A DNA stretch of 33,301 nucleotides from DATGCT01 sp964495575 (GCA_964495575.1 CAZBVS010000006.1:1-33301); one strand, 5' to 3'; shown: positions 1 through 8,420, numbered from the stretch's first letter. Notes: generated by a model from the letters alone, not told the origin. Numbers and translations: made by a program.

Positions 1-107
1 TTCGTGATTTTGGTTGGGATAGCAACCAGGAGGTTGTGGTTAAGAAGGAAGGTAACAAGATAATTATTGAAAATTGGGAATCTCAAGAACTACCTTTTGA
101 TAAATAA
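1..107 (+). CDS. 3' end of an unidentified gene (partial)
   Basis: An open frame enters from the left edge (codons in phase with position 3) and ends at TAA 105-107. The last 34 residues are mixed and charged, with the tail ENWESQELPFDK. Too little remains to name a family. It is followed at once by a strong bidirectional terminator, which supports it being a real gene end. Confidence 0.6.
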   Translation, partial: RDFGWDSNQEVVVKKEGNKIIIENWESQELPFDK

Positions 108-143
108 AAAAACCCGTTCTTTTTAAAGAGCGGGTTTTTTATT
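106..143. terminator. Bidirectional intrinsic terminator
   Basis: Hairpin with arms AAAAACCCGTTCTTT and AAAGAGCGGGTTTTT (one G.T pair), A-rich before and T-rich after. It lies between two convergent genes and can terminate both. Confidence 0.85.
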
Positions 144-152
144 TTTTAGTAG

Positions 153-548
153 TTACTCAGTTGTGTTTCCGTCAAAATGTTCATCGTCTGTCTCTGCTTC
201 TTCTTTTGTTTTGTGGAGGACGCCGTCTCGGTGTTCTGGAGGAGAGTAAACGGTGTATAGCTTCATTTTTTCATCAGAGGTATTAATTATGTTATGCTCG
301 GTGCCTCCGGGGATTACTACTGCTGAACCTTCTTCTATTTTATGTTCTTCTCCATTGAGGACTGCTTTTCCTTCTCCTTCCTCAATTCTTATGAACTGAT
401 CAAGTTCTTCGTGAACTTCAGAGCCAATATCTTCACCAGGGTTGAGGCTCATTACAACCAGCTGACTGTTTTTAGCGGTGTACAAAACTTTACGAAAGTT
501 TTGATTATCTTCTGTTATGTCTTCTATATTATCTACGTATCCTTTCAT
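153..548 (-). CDS. Cupin-domain protein
   Basis: 131 residues, a single small cupin barrel (Cupin_2 type). Cupin motif 1 is visible as PGEDIGSEVHEELDQ followed by IEEGEG. Motif 2 is GGTEHNI. The H/E positions of motif 1 and the H of motif 2 are the usual metal ligands, so a metal-binding enzyme or sensor is likely, but the substrate cannot be told. The C-terminal ~25 residues are acidic and probably disordered. A reverse-strand extended -10 (TGATATAAT, -10 hexamer at 586-591) lies about 38 bases before the ATG. The gene is monocistronic, convergent with the preceding one and divergent from the next. Confidence 0.8.
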   Translation of the reverse strand: MKGYVDNIEDITEDNQNFRKVLYTAKNSQLVVMSLNPGEDIGSEVHEELDQFIRIEEGEGKAVLNGEEHKIEEGSAVVIPGGTEHNIINTSDEKMKLYTVYSPPEHRDGVLHKTKEEAETDDEHFDGNTTE

Positions 549-585
549 GTTTATTTTTTAAGTTTATATTTTTTCGACTGGGTCT

Positions 586-594
586 ATTATATCA
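586..594 (-). promoter_or_regulatory. Extended -10 promoter of the cupin gene
   Basis: The reverse strand reads TGATATAAT, a perfect TGn plus TATAAT. The -35 region is weak (TTTAAC), as expected for extended -10 promoters. Confidence 0.6.
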
Positions 595-627
595 TGGGAA
601 GAAAAAGTGTTAAACGTGAGGAGCTGG

Positions 628-636
628 TGGTATAAT
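628..636 (+). promoter_or_regulatory. Extended -10 promoter TGGTATAAT, leaderless start
   Basis: TGGTATAAT ends at 636 and the ATG at 644 lies 7 bases downstream, where transcription is expected to start. The upstream in-frame ATG at 635 lies inside the -10 box, so it cannot be in the transcript. Confidence 0.65.
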
Positions 637-643
637 GTGGGTG

Positions 644-1300
644 ATGAAGAAAAGGTATGTAATTTTTTTGATAGTTGTTTTAATCGTGATTTTAGGCACG
701 GGATTTTATTTTTTGTTGATGGGGAATAAGGGAGGGATGGTTGAGTTTGTAGAAGAGATAAATGAAACAGAAGAATATAAGGTAGAGGTGGAGTATCCTG
801 AGGGTCATGGAGTTGGTATTGAGGAAGTAAAAAGTTATATAGATAAGAAAGTGGATGATTTTAAAGAGAGAGCGGTAGAGGAGGTGAGGAGAATGAGAGA
901 GGACGGTTTTTCTTATAAGTATACTCTTAATTTAGGAGGTGATGTTTATAGATCGGGGAACTTTATTTCTTATGTTCTTTATATGTCAGAGTATACGGGT
1001 GGGGCTAATGTTAATCAGGTGGTAAAAAGTTTTGTTTTTGATAAGAGATCGAATAAACAGGTTTTATTATCTGATATTTTATCCGAAGAAGAAGTTGGTG
1101 GTTTGTTGGGGGAAGTAAGGTTGAGTTTAGAGAAAAGGGAAGAGGCTTCTGATGTTTTTCCGGGAGTTTCAGATGAGATAAGCCTTGATAATCTAGATGA
1201 TTTTTATGTGACTGATTTAGAATTTGTGTTTTTGTTTTCAAAGTATGAAGTAGCTCCTGGAGCAGCAGGAATTGTAGAGATTGAGGTTGATAGGTTATAA
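644..1300 (+). CDS. Membrane-anchored DUF4163/DUF3298-like protein
   Basis: 218 residues from the ATG at 644. An ATG at 635 would add three residues but overlaps the promoter. Residues ~4-25 form one hydrophobic anchor with KKR before it, so the bulk is extracytoplasmic. The body fits the DUF4163 + DUF3298 pair seen in PdaC and RsiV: a YTGGANVN-like motif, then VFDKRSNKQVLLSDIL, and near the end YEVAPGAAG. In the family these domains sit in cell-wall deacetylases and lysozyme-responsive anti-sigma factors. Here there is no catalytic deacetylase domain and no sigma factor neighbour, so only an envelope role can be inferred. Confidence 0.65.
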   Translation: MKKRYVIFLIVVLIVILGTGFYFLLMGNKGGMVEFVEEINETEEYKVEVEYPEGHGVGIEEVKSYIDKKVDDFKERAVEEVRRMREDGFSYKYTLNLGGDVYRSGNFISYVLYMSEYTGGANVNQVVKSFVFDKRSNKQVLLSDILSEEEVGGLLGEVRLSLEKREEASDVFPGVSDEISLDNLDDFYVTDLEFVFLFSKYEVAPGAAGIVEIEVDRL

Positions 1301-1304
1301 AAAG

Positions 1305-1334
1305 GAGCCTGGAGAAAGTTCTCCAGGCTTTTTG
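1305..1334 (+). terminator. Intrinsic terminator
   Basis: Arms AGCCTGGAGA and TCTCCAGGCT, short loop, followed by TTTTT. It lies just after the DUF3298-like gene and before a convergent gene. Confidence 0.85.
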
Positions 1335-1356
1335 ATAAAACTAGAGCTTAAGATTT

Positions 1357-1755
1357 TTAAAATATTGATTCCAAGGGTCTTTTTTGGAAAGAGGTTACTT
1401 TTTTGGGGTCAGTAGTTATTTCCCCGTTTTTATCTAAAGGGACAAACTGGTCATTTTTATCAAACCCAGGTTCGATCAGATTTCTGGTGTGGATTTTTGT
1501 TTTTTGAGAGTCTTCATATATTTCTTTGGGTATTTTGATTATCTGAGGTCCAATTTTTTGGTTGCCGTTTATAATATGAAGATAAGTGTATTTTTCTTTT
1601 GGTTCTGTTTTGATAACAAGGCCCGTGTAGAATTCTTTTTTGTTGATCCGGATCTGTTTTATTTTCCCCACTCTGTTGATTTTATCTATTTTGTCTTGGA
1701 ATCTTCTTGTTAGGCGTTCTTTATCAGCTCTAGTTTTGAGGTCATTAGAATACAT
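1357..1755 (-). CDS. Hypothetical protein, lysine-rich
   Basis: 132 residues, not recognised. It is hydrophilic and Lys/Arg-rich with no membrane segment. The N-terminal half (RADKERLTRRFQDKIDKI) should be helical and the middle looks like a small beta barrel (FYTGLVIKTEP, YTYLHIINGN). The start is well supported by a full Shine-Dalgarno on the reverse strand (AAAGGAGGTTGTTATG). That is notable because most genes nearby lack one. A reverse-strand TATAAT-like stretch lies about 35-45 bases upstream of the ATG. Confidence 0.6.
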   Translation of the reverse strand: MYSNDLKTRADKERLTRRFQDKIDKINRVGKIKQIRINKKEFYTGLVIKTEPKEKYTYLHIINGNQKIGPQIIKIPKEIYEDSQKTKIHTRNLIEPGFDKNDQFVPLDKNGEITTDPKKVTSFQKRPLESIF

Positions 1756-1865
1756 AACAACCTCCTTTCTTGTTTGGGTTTAAGGTTCTACTTTTAGATT
1801 ATATTTATATATGTAAAAGTCAATAGTGGGTTTTGGATGATTCTTTATATTATTAACCGATGATA

Positions 1866-1871
1866 TATACT
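1866..1871 (+). promoter_or_regulatory. -10 box of the UvrD-type helicase, leaderless start
   Basis: TATACT ends 8 bases before the ATG at 1880, with no ribosome binding site possible between them. Same geometry as other leaderless units here. Confidence 0.5.
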
Positions 1872-1879
1872 GGTATTGT

Positions 1880-4800
1880 ATGGAAGATTTTGAAAAAAGA
1901 TTTAAAAAGCTTAATAAAGAGCAGAAAAAAGCAGTTAACTCTATTGAGGGCCCTGTTTTAGTAGTGGCTGGTCCAGGATCAGGGAAGACAGAGATTTTGA
2001 GCTTGAGGGCGGTTAATATTTTGAAAGAGACGGATGTCTTTCCGAGAAATATTTTGTGTTTAACGTTTACTGATTCAGCAGCGGTTAACATGAGAGAGCG
2101 GTTGAAGTCGATGATAGGGGAGGATGCGTACAAGGTAGCTGTTCATACTTTTCATAGTTTTGGGGAGAGTATTAAGAACCGTCACCCCGAGGTTTTTCAT
2201 AAGGGGGCTGTTTTCAGTTCTATTGATGACTTAACTCAGATGAGTTTGATTGATGAGATTTTTGATGGGCTTGAGTATAACAATCCGTTGAAAGCAACTC
2301 ATTCTGATCAGGGATATATATTTTCTAAGCCGGTGATTAGAGGTATTCAGTATTTAAAAAAAGCGGGTATTACCCCGGATGAGTTTTTTGATATTTTAGA
2401 TCATAATCAGGAGATCATTGAGAAATTGAATCCGTTGGTAAACGAGGTATTTAGTAACCGGGTGAGTAAGAAGATTTTTGATGATGTCGCAGAGTTGGTA
2501 AAGAAAATTGAAGATTTGGAGGCGCGTGATTTTCCGGTTGATCACATGATTTCTTTAGACGAGGCTTTAGGGGATTCTTTAGGTAGAGCTTTAGGGAGAT
2601 CAGTAGAGGAGGATAAAACAAGTTATTTATCGGAATGGAAAAAAGATAATACGTATAAAAATAAAGAGAGCAAGAGGTTTTTGAAAGCTGAAAAGTATTT
2701 AGAAAAGATGAAAGCCCTTGCGGGAGTTTATAGAGAGTATCAGGAAAAGATGCATGGGAAAGGATATTATGATTTTGATGATATGATTCTTGATGTTATT
2801 CAGGCTATGGAAGAGGACGATGAACTTCGTTATGAGTTACAAGAACAGTTTTTGTACATTATGGTAGATGAGTTTCAAGACACAAATGATGCTCAGATGC
2901 GGTTGATCTATCTTTTAACGGGAGCAGAAGTTAATGAGAGGCGACCGAATATAATGGTAGTGGGGGATGATGATCAGGCGATTTTTAAGTTTCAGGGTGC
3001 TAAGATATCTAATATTTTTAAGTTTAAAGATAGATATAGGGATCCTGAAATAGTTACCTTAACTAAGAATTATAGATCTCACCAAGGGATTTTAAATGTT
3101 GCCCGGGGAATAATTTTACAAGGAGATGAAAGATTGGAAAATGTTGTGAAGGATATAAATAAGGAGTTGGAAGCAAAGAAGGATAAAGGAGGAGAGGTGG
3201 TAGCTAAGCATTTTTCTACGCGGTTACATGAATATCATTGGATAGCGGAAGAAATAAATAAATTAATTTCAGAAGGAAAATCTCCGGAGGAGATTGCGGT
3301 CATCTCGAGAAATCATAAGTATTTGAAAGAGGTGGTTTCTCATTTAAATCAGTTAGATATCCCTATTAATTATGAAAAACAAAGGGATGTTCTAGAAGAT
3401 TCACACATTAAACAGTTAATAAAGATTGCAAGGTTTGTTGATTCTTTAATTGATTCTGACAAAGAAGATGCTGATTATTTGTTACCTGAGATTTTGAGTT
3501 ATCCTTTTTGGGGGATAGAGAAAGAATCAGTTTGGAAAATTTCTAGAGAAGCATATAACTCAAGAAGAGACTGGATTTCATGTATGAAAGAGAGTGATAA
3601 TTCTGAAGTTCGTAAGGTAGCTGATTTCTTGGTTGATTTATCTGTGTATGCGAAACATCAACCTTTGGAGAAGGTTTTGGATAAGATGATTGGGAATGAA
3701 GAGAGATCTAAAGGCTCATTTATAAGTCCGTTTAAAGAGTATTACTTTTCAAATGAAAATTTTGAAGAAAACCCAACAAAATATATTATTTTTCTTTCAG
3801 GGTTGAGAACATTTATCCATTCTTTGAGAGAGTATAAGAAAGGGGAGGAGATAGATTTAAGTGATTTGATTAATTTTGTTGAGATTCATAAAGATAACAA
3901 TAAATCTTTAACGGATAATAGTGTTTTTGTGAACTCACATGATGCAGTTAGGTTGTTGAGTGTTCATAAGGCGAAAGGGATGGAGTTTGATACAGTTTTT
4001 GTTATTAGTTGTCAGGATAAGATATGGGCAAGAAAGGGATGGGGTTCTAAGCTTCCTTTTCCTAAAAACTTGCCTATTAAACCAGCCGGGGATAACAGAG
4101 ATGACCAGCTTAGGTTGTTTTATGTGGCTTTAACAAGAGCGGCTAATAATTTATACCTCACCTCTTATGAGTTTGATGATTCTGGAGATAAAGTTTCCCG
4201 ACTTGAGTTTCTAGAAGGTTTAGAGGAAAAAGAAGAGGCTGAGTTATCAAAAGAGGTTTTTGAGGTGTCGGAGGTAGATAAAGAGAAGGAAATTTTATCT
4301 TCTTGGGATAACTTTGATTTGTCTTCTTTAAGTGGTGGGGAAGAGGCTTGGTTAGAAAATATATTAAAGGATTATAAATTAAATGCGACTCATTTAAATA
4401 AGTTTTTGAATGTAGCAGATGGGGGTCCTAAAAAGTTTTTTAAAGAAAATTTGTTGAGGTTTCCTCAGCCAAAAACACCTTCTTTGTCTTACGGAACTTC
4501 GATGCATAGGACAGTTCATAAGGTTTACACCTTTTTGAAAAATAAAGGAGAGTTGCCGCCTTCTTCAAAAGTTTTAGGATGGTTTGAGGATTTTTTGAGC
4601 ATGGAGAGGTTGGATGAGAATAATTTTGATAACTATTTAAATCGAGGGAAGGATGCTTTATCTGTTTTTTATAAAAAAAGAAAGGATGAGTTTAAAAAAG
4701 ATCATTTTTCTGAGTTTAATTTCTGGGATCAAGGAGTGGTTTTAGATGGGGTGCCTTTATCAGGTAAGGTGGATAAGATAGTCTTGGATGATAAGGAGGC

Positions 4801-5158
4801 GCTTGTAATTGATTTTAAGACTGGTTCAGCAGTAGATAATTGGAAAGGGAAAGGGAGGTATGAAAAAATCAAACTTTGGAGATATAAAAATCAACTGATT
4901 TTTTATAAAATATTATTAGAAAATTCAAGAGATTTTGAGGATTATGTTGTAAAACAGGGGGAGTTAGAGTTTTTAGAACCTGTAGATGATGAAGTGATAA
5001 ATCTTTCCTTGAGAATAGAGAAGGAAGATGTGGAAAGAGTTAAAGAGTTGATAGCCAAGGTTTATAAAATGATAGTGAATTTGGATTTTCCAGATGTTGG
5101 AGAGTATAAAAATAGCTTGAAGGGGGTAAAGGAGTTTGAAGAAACGTTGTTGAGTTGA
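1880..5158 (+). CDS. UvrD/PcrA-type SF1 helicase fused to a RecB-family nuclease domain
   Basis: 1092 residues. The N-terminal two thirds is a superfamily 1A 3'-5' helicase: Q-motif around LNKEQKKAV, Walker A GPGSGKT (31-37), DEFQDT (330-335), GDDDQ (363-366), an RSHQGI motif IV, VHKAKGMEFD (motif V) and YVALTRA (748-754). The C-terminal ~200 residues are a PD-(D/E)XK (RecB-type) nuclease: GTSMHRTVH, then SGKVDKI (D965) and DFKTG (D978, K980). The architecture resembles AddA or the helicase-nuclease fusions common in reduced bacteria. A likely role is end processing in recombinational repair. No addB or recCD partner is in the window, so it may act alone. It ends at TGA, confirming TGA as a stop in this genome. 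Confidence 0.88.
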   Translation: MEDFEKRFKKLNKEQKKAVNSIEGPVLVVAGPGSGKTEILSLRAVNILKETDVFPRNILCLTFTDSAAVNMRERLKSMIGEDAYKVAVHTFHSFGESIKNRHPEVFHKGAVFSSIDDLTQMSLIDEIFDGLEYNNPLKATHSDQGYIFSKPVIRGIQYLKKAGITPDEFFDILDHNQEIIEKLNPLVNEVFSNRVSKKIFDDVAELVKKIEDLEARDFPVDHMISLDEALGDSLGRALGRSVEEDKTSYLSEWKKDNTYKNKESKRFLKAEKYLEKMKALAGVYREYQEKMHGKGYYDFDDMILDVIQAMEEDDELRYELQEQFLYIMVDEFQDTNDAQMRLIYLLTGAEVNERRPNIMVVGDDDQAIFKFQGAKISNIFKFKDRYRDPEIVTLTKNYRSHQGILNVARGIILQGDERLENVVKDINKELEAKKDKGGEVVAKHFSTRLHEYHWIAEEINKLISEGKSPEEIAVISRNHKYLKEVVSHLNQLDIPINYEKQRDVLEDSHIKQLIKIARFVDSLIDSDKEDADYLLPEILSYPFWGIEKESVWKISREAYNSRRDWISCMKESDNSEVRKVADFLVDLSVYAKHQPLEKVLDKMIGNEERSKGSFISPFKEYYFSNENFEENPTKYIIFLSGLRTFIHSLREYKKGEEIDLSDLINFVEIHKDNNKSLTDNSVFVNSHDAVRLLSVHKAKGMEFDTVFVISCQDKIWARKGWGSKLPFPKNLPIKPAGDNRDDQLRLFYVALTRAANNLYLTSYEFDDSGDKVSRLEFLEGLEEKEEAELSKEVFEVSEVDKEKEILSSWDNFDLSSLSGGEEAWLENILKDYKLNATHLNKFLNVADGGPKKFFKENLLRFPQPKTPSLSYGTSMHRTVHKVYTFLKNKGELPPSSKVLGWFEDFLSMERLDENNFDNYLNRGKDALSVFYKKRKDEFKKDHFSEFNFWDQGVVLDGVPLSGKVDKIVLDDKEALVIDFKTGSAVDNWKGKGRYEKIKLWRYKNQLIFYKILLENSRDFEDYVVKQGELEFLEPVDDEVINLSLRIEKEDVERVKELIAKVYKMIVNLDFPDVGEYKNSLKGVKEFEETLLS

Positions 5159-5178
5159 CGTTGATAACCTTTTATTGT

Positions 5179-5207
5179 TTGACAGAATAAGGGTGATGGA
5201 TTAATAT
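5179..5207 (+). promoter_or_regulatory. Promoter of the 95-residue hypothetical gene
   Basis: -35 TTGACA (5179-5184), 17-base spacer, -10 TAATAT (5202-5207). It is followed by a ~35-base leader holding a full AAGGAGG ribosome binding site 8 bases before the ATG. Confidence 0.6.
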
Positions 5208-5248
5208 AAAATGTAGTTTGAATTTAAAACTAAATAAGGAGGTTAGTT

Positions 5249-5536
5249 ATGAGTAATCGTCACCAGAAGATCGAACATTGGGCCGATCATTTCCTAGGCG
5301 CTATTTTTTTCAAGAAGAATGGTGTAGTCAAATGTGTTGATTATCGTGGAGAAGATGACCAAGCTATTTTGAAGGCTATGGCTTGCCGTTCTAAAGGTTT
5401 GAATGGTAGCTTGTTATTTTCGTGCCTTGGCTGGGGAATGGATGAAGAAGAGGCTGTCAAAGAATTTCGTAAAGAGTTTCGGAAGAAGGTGGAGGAAGCA
5501 GAGATTTCCGGTCAGCAAATAAGCTGTCCGTTTTAA
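5249..5536 (+). CDS. Hypothetical small protein
   Basis: 95 residues, no family recognised. It has a hydrophobic-then-basic strand pair near the N-terminus (FLGAIFFKKNGVVK), a compact middle with two Cys, and a charged helix (EEEAVKEFRKEFRKKVEEAE). It is a self-contained unit: consensus promoter, strong Shine-Dalgarno and its own terminator, so it is probably well expressed. Codon use is less AT-biased than its neighbours (many CGT, GGC and TGC codons), which also fits high expression or separate ancestry. Confidence 0.6.
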   Translation: MSNRHQKIEHWADHFLGAIFFKKNGVVKCVDYRGEDDQAILKAMACRSKGLNGSLLFSCLGWGMDEEEAVKEFRKEFRKKVEEAEISGQQISCPF

Positions 5537-5548
5537 ATTTTAAAAAAA

Positions 5549-5579
5549 TAAGACCTTGTCTTTTAGACAAGGTCTTTTT
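5549..5579. terminator. Bidirectional intrinsic terminator
   Basis: Arms AGACCTTGTC (5551-5560) and GACAAGGTCT (5566-5575), A-run before and TTTTT after. It is shared by convergent genes. Confidence 0.85.
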
Positions 5580-5585
5580 GCTATT

Positions 5586-5966
5586 TTAATAGCGGGGTAA
5601 GAGTACTATTTGGAAATCTTTTCTCAAGGCCATTTTTTTAGAGGGATAGTCAGTTATTTCTTGAACATGAATCCAGAATAATTGTTTCATTATTTCTGTA
5701 GTTTGTTTTCGGATTAGTATCTGAGCCTGTTCTTTGTTAGTGAAGTCTTTTCTTTCCCGGTTGTAGATTCTTAGGTATATTTCATTTGTTTCTTTGTCGT
5801 TTTTCTGTTTCATCTTTATCCAGGCTCCAAAGAGTTTAATTCCTCTTTCGTCTAGTTTTCCTAAAACCTTTTCGTTTTCGGCGGGTTCTTGGATGGGTGG
5901 TTTTACTTTCTCCGGGTCGATTTTTTTTAATATCTTTTCGATTTGTAAGTCATTGATATCAATCAT
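5586..5966 (-). CDS. Hypothetical protein
   Basis: 126 residues, not recognised. The first ~45 residues are charged and proline-containing (KVKPPIQEPAENE), followed by a compact alpha/beta part with a basic helix (IYNRERKDFTNKEQAQILIRKQ). No membrane segment. The reverse-strand AAAGGAG sequence 8-10 bases before the ATG supports the start. It is divergent from the PIF1-like helicase gene, sharing the intergenic promoter region. Confidence 0.55.
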   Translation of the reverse strand: MIDINDLQIEKILKKIDPEKVKPPIQEPAENEKVLGKLDERGIKLFGAWIKMKQKNDKETNEIYLRIYNRERKDFTNKEQAQILIRKQTTEIMKQLFWIHVQEITDYPSKKMALRKDFQIVLLPRY

Positions 5967-6000
5967 TTTTGCACTCCTTTTTTGTTAAAATACCAGTCTA

Positions 6001-6029
6001 AGTATTGTTTTGTTTTTATTGTTTGTCAA
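6001..6029 (-). promoter_or_regulatory. Promoter of the 126-residue hypothetical gene
   Basis: On the reverse strand: -35 TTGACA (6029-6024), exactly 17 bases, -10 AATACT (6006-6001), then a ~35-base leader with a Shine-Dalgarno. Confidence 0.55.
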
Positions 6030-6044
6030 ATGGTGTTTAGAGAA

Positions 6045-6053
6045 TGGTATAAT
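6045..6053 (+). promoter_or_regulatory. Extended -10 promoter TGGTATAAT of the PIF1-like gene
   Basis: The -10 hexamer at 6048-6053 is followed by 6 bases and the ATG at 6060, indicating a leaderless mRNA. The TTGTCA-like upstream element is weak. Confidence 0.65.
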
Positions 6054-6059
6054 GTCGGC

Positions 6060-7325
6060 ATGACTCAAGAACAAGCATTAAAAATATTGAAGACGGGTGA
6101 GAATGTTTTTTTAACCGGTCCGCCGGGGAGTGGAAAAACTTATGTGTTGAATAAATATATAGAATATTTGAAAGAGAATAATGTGCCGGTAGCTGTGACG
6201 GCTTCGACAGGTATTGCAGCTACTCACATGAATGGACAGACTATTCATTCTTGGTCAGGGTTGGGGATTCGAGAAACATTGAATCAAGATGATTTAGATA
6301 ATTTAGTTTCTAAACCTCATGTTAGGGAAAGGGTCTCTAATGTTGAGGTTTTGATAATTGATGAAGTTTCGATGATTCATGCGTATCAAATTGATATTGT
6401 GGATAGGATATGTAGAGAGTTGAGAGGAGATGTGAGACCTTTTGGGGGATTGCAGGTTGTTTTCTCGGGGGACTTTTTTCAACTTCCTCCGGTAGCAAGT
6501 GGGGAGGGAAGAGAGATTAAGTTCATTACGGAATCATATGTTTGGAGGGAGATGGATACCAAGATTTGTTATCTCGAAGAACAACATCGGCATACTGAAG
6601 GAAGGCTAGCAGATATTTTGGGGAGAATAAGGAGACAGGAAGTGGATAATGATTTAAGGAAAGATCTTTTGGAGGGTAACGGGGGTTTTAAAATTAAGCC
6701 GACAAGATTATATACTCATAACAGGGATGTAGACGTTATTAACAAAAGAGAGTTGGATAAAATAGATGAGAAGGAGGTTAATTTCAGAATGAGTAGTAAA
6801 GGTAAGGAGGTGTTGGTTGAGATTTTGAAAAGAGGTTGTTTAGCGCCGGAGAATTTAATTTTAAAGAAAGGGGCGGAGGTTATGTTTTTGAAGAATAATT
6901 TTGATAAAGGGTATGTTAACGGAACGGTAGGGAAGGTGGTTAGTTTTGATAAAGGCACAGGATATCCTGTGGTTGAAACGTTGGAAGGGGAGGAAATATT
7001 AGTGGAGCCGGCAAGTTGGCATTTTGAAGAAGAAGGAGAGGTTAAGGCCAGTATTATTCAGATTCCGTTGAGGTTAGCCTGGGCGGTGACGGTTCATAAG
7101 AGTCAGGGGATGACCTTGGACGTGGCGGAGATTGATCTGAGCAAGGCGTTTGAGAAGGGGATGGGATATGTAGCCTTATCCAGAGTAAAGAGTTTAGGAG
7201 GGCTTGATTTAAAGGGTTTGAATGGGGTGGCTTTGGAGGTAAGAGATGAGGCGGTTAGTCTGGATAAGTATTTAGCGGTTTCTTCTAAAGAAACAGAGGA
7301 CTTTTTGGATAAATTAAGTAATTAA
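6060..7325 (+). CDS. PIF1-like SF1B helicase
   Basis: 421 residues from the ATG at 6060. A longer frame begins at 5982, but that start lies upstream of the promoter and adds 26 unrelated residues. Walker A GPPGSGKT (20-27), DEVSM motif II, GDFFQLPPV motif III, and near the C-terminus AVTVHKSQGMTLD and YVALSRV, the PIF1/RecD2 signature order. It is a 5'-3' DNA helicase, in bacteria generally linked to replication past obstacles and to repair. It lacks N- or C-terminal accessory domains. The next gene begins 7 bases downstream, so they are probably cotranscribed. Confidence 0.88.
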   Translation: MTQEQALKILKTGENVFLTGPPGSGKTYVLNKYIEYLKENNVPVAVTASTGIAATHMNGQTIHSWSGLGIRETLNQDDLDNLVSKPHVRERVSNVEVLIIDEVSMIHAYQIDIVDRICRELRGDVRPFGGLQVVFSGDFFQLPPVASGEGREIKFITESYVWREMDTKICYLEEQHRHTEGRLADILGRIRRQEVDNDLRKDLLEGNGGFKIKPTRLYTHNRDVDVINKRELDKIDEKEVNFRMSSKGKEVLVEILKRGCLAPENLILKKGAEVMFLKNNFDKGYVNGTVGKVVSFDKGTGYPVVETLEGEEILVEPASWHFEEEGEVKASIIQIPLRLAWAVTVHKSQGMTLDVAEIDLSKAFEKGMGYVALSRVKSLGGLDLKGLNGVALEVRDEAVSLDKYLAVSSKETEDFLDKLSN

Positions 7326-7331
7326 AGCTTT

Positions 7332-7673
7332 ATGATAGATAGTTATAAATTTGGGGAGATAATAATAAAAGGAGAAAAATTTCAAAATGATATTGAGTTA
7401 GATTGGGATGGAGATGTAAAAGATTGGTGGAGGGAGGAGGGGCATTTTGTAAGCTGGGAAGACGTAAAAGGAGCTTTTAACAAGAAACCTGATTATATAT
7501 TAATTGGGGCAGGAACTTCAGAGAGGGTTCGTATATCTTCTGAGGTTAGGGAAAGGCTAGAAGAAAGCTCGGTTGATTTTTTAAGTGGTAAGACAGATTT
7601 GATGGTGGATAAGTTTAACAGTCTTTATAAAGAAGAGGTTAAAGTAATAGGGTTGTTTCATTTGACCTGTTAA
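7332..7673 (+). CDS. Mth938-like domain protein (DUF498 / NDUFAF3 fold)
   Basis: 113 residues covering the whole domain: SYKFGEIIIKG at the start, DWWREEGH in the first third, then DYILIGAGTSERVRI and the closing GLFHLTC. These match the Mth938-like/DUF498 family, including the hallmark W-R-x-x-G-H and FHLTC. The biochemical role in bacteria is unknown; the mitochondrial relative is a complex I assembly factor, but no complex I genes are near. It starts 6 bases after the helicase stop, with no separate promoter seen. Confidence 0.75.
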   Translation: MIDSYKFGEIIIKGEKFQNDIELDWDGDVKDWWREEGHFVSWEDVKGAFNKKPDYILIGAGTSERVRISSEVRERLEESSVDFLSGKTDLMVDKFNSLYKEEVKVIGLFHLTC

Positions 7674-7739
7674 TTCTGTTTTGGCATAATTTTATATAGA
7701 AACTTTTATTAAAAAATAACTTAAAAGAGGAGGAAGATT

Positions 7740-8120
7740 ATGGTTGAAAATTCGGTAGTGATTGAAAAAATTATTGTAGAAGGGTTCCCCGAAAGGGCAG
7801 AGGGTCCTGTGGATGAGCTGGAGTTTCTTTCTGATCATCAGAAAGATTTTTTTCATAAAACTTATCGAGCTCATAAGGATTTTTTAAGGAATAAGCATAA
7901 TGGATATGTTGAAGATTTTTTTGAAGCAGCTAAAGCATATCTCTATGTTTGTCTTTTAGACGAAGGACTTTTGAAAATACCTTTCGTTCAGAAATACGCA
8001 GAATTTTACGGGTTGATTCCTGATGAATTTGGTTTGTACCACCTTTATGATGGAAGATACGAATGCTCTCATTGTGGAGCTGTTCTTCATTCTCATAAAA
8101 AATGTCCTGTATGTAATTAA
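7740..8120 (+). CDS. Hypothetical protein with C-terminal zinc ribbon
   Basis: 126 residues. The first 100 residues are mostly helical and of unknown family. The last 20 form a zinc ribbon with C109-x2-C112 and C122-x2-C125 (CSHCG, CPVC). The start is fixed by AGAGGAGG 9 bases upstream. A TGGCATAAT extended -10-like box lies near 7681. It could be a nucleic-acid-binding or redox-structural protein; no function can be assigned. Confidence 0.6.
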   Translation: MVENSVVIEKIIVEGFPERAEGPVDELEFLSDHQKDFFHKTYRAHKDFLRNKHNGYVEDFFEAAKAYLYVCLLDEGLLKIPFVQKYAEFYGLIPDEFGLYHLYDGRYECSHCGAVLHSHKKCPVCN

Positions 8121-8127
8121 TATTTTG

Positions 8128-8156
8128 GCTCGGAGCTTTGGCTCCGAGCTTTTACT
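8128..8156 (+). terminator. Intrinsic terminator
   Basis: Perfect arms GCTCGGAGC (8128-8136) and GCTCCGAGC (8141-8149), loop TTTG, then TTTTACTTTTA. Confidence 0.85.
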
Positions 8157-8158
8157 TT

Positions 8159-8190
8159 TATAATATAAGATGTTAAAGTTAGTTTTAACA
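8159..8190 (+). promoter_or_regulatory. Promoter and inverted repeat before the YbaB-like gene
   Basis: TATAAT at 8159-8164 puts the transcript start near 8171. There an inverted repeat TGTTAAA (8171-8177) / TTTAACA (8184-8190) begins and runs into the A of the ATG. It may act as an operator or as a start-codon hairpin; no Shine-Dalgarno is present. Confidence 0.45.
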
Positions 8191-8414
8191 TGTTTGATAA
8201 ACTTAAAAAATTAAAAGAATTAAAAAATTTAAGAGATCAGATGAGTAAAGAATCGGTTACTGTTGAGAAGGGAGGAGTGTCGGTAGTGGTGAATGGTCAG
8301 ATGGAGGTAGAGAAGATAGAAGCAGAAGGAGAGGCGGATCTTGAGGTGGTGCGGGCGTGTGTAAATGAAGGAATGAAGAAGATGCAGAAAAAGGTAGCTA
8401 GTTTCTTAAATTAG
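8190..8414 (+). CDS. YbaB/EbfC-like nucleoid-associated protein (short)
   Basis: 74 residues. It starts with the family-typical MFDKLKKLKELKNLRDQM helix, followed by VTVEKGGVSVVVNGQMEVEKIE and a C-terminal helix. That matches the helix-strand-helix core of YbaB/EbfC, which binds DNA as a dimer. Usual length is ~100-110, so both helices are trimmed. In other bacteria the gene sits beside dnaX and recR; neither is here. The call rests on pattern recognition of a small protein. Confidence 0.65.
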   Translation: MFDKLKKLKELKNLRDQMSKESVTVEKGGVSVVVNGQMEVEKIEAEGEADLEVVRACVNEGMKKMQKKVASFLN

Positions 8415-8420
8415 AATAAA

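Noticed and set aside
342..635. Plus-strand ORF opposite the cupin gene
   Set aside because: Low-complexity Phe/Tyr-rich shadow of a real gene in the other strand.
5982..6059. Longer N-terminus for the PIF1-like helicase
   Set aside because: The start lies upstream of the extended -10 box, and the extra 26 residues do not look like the family.
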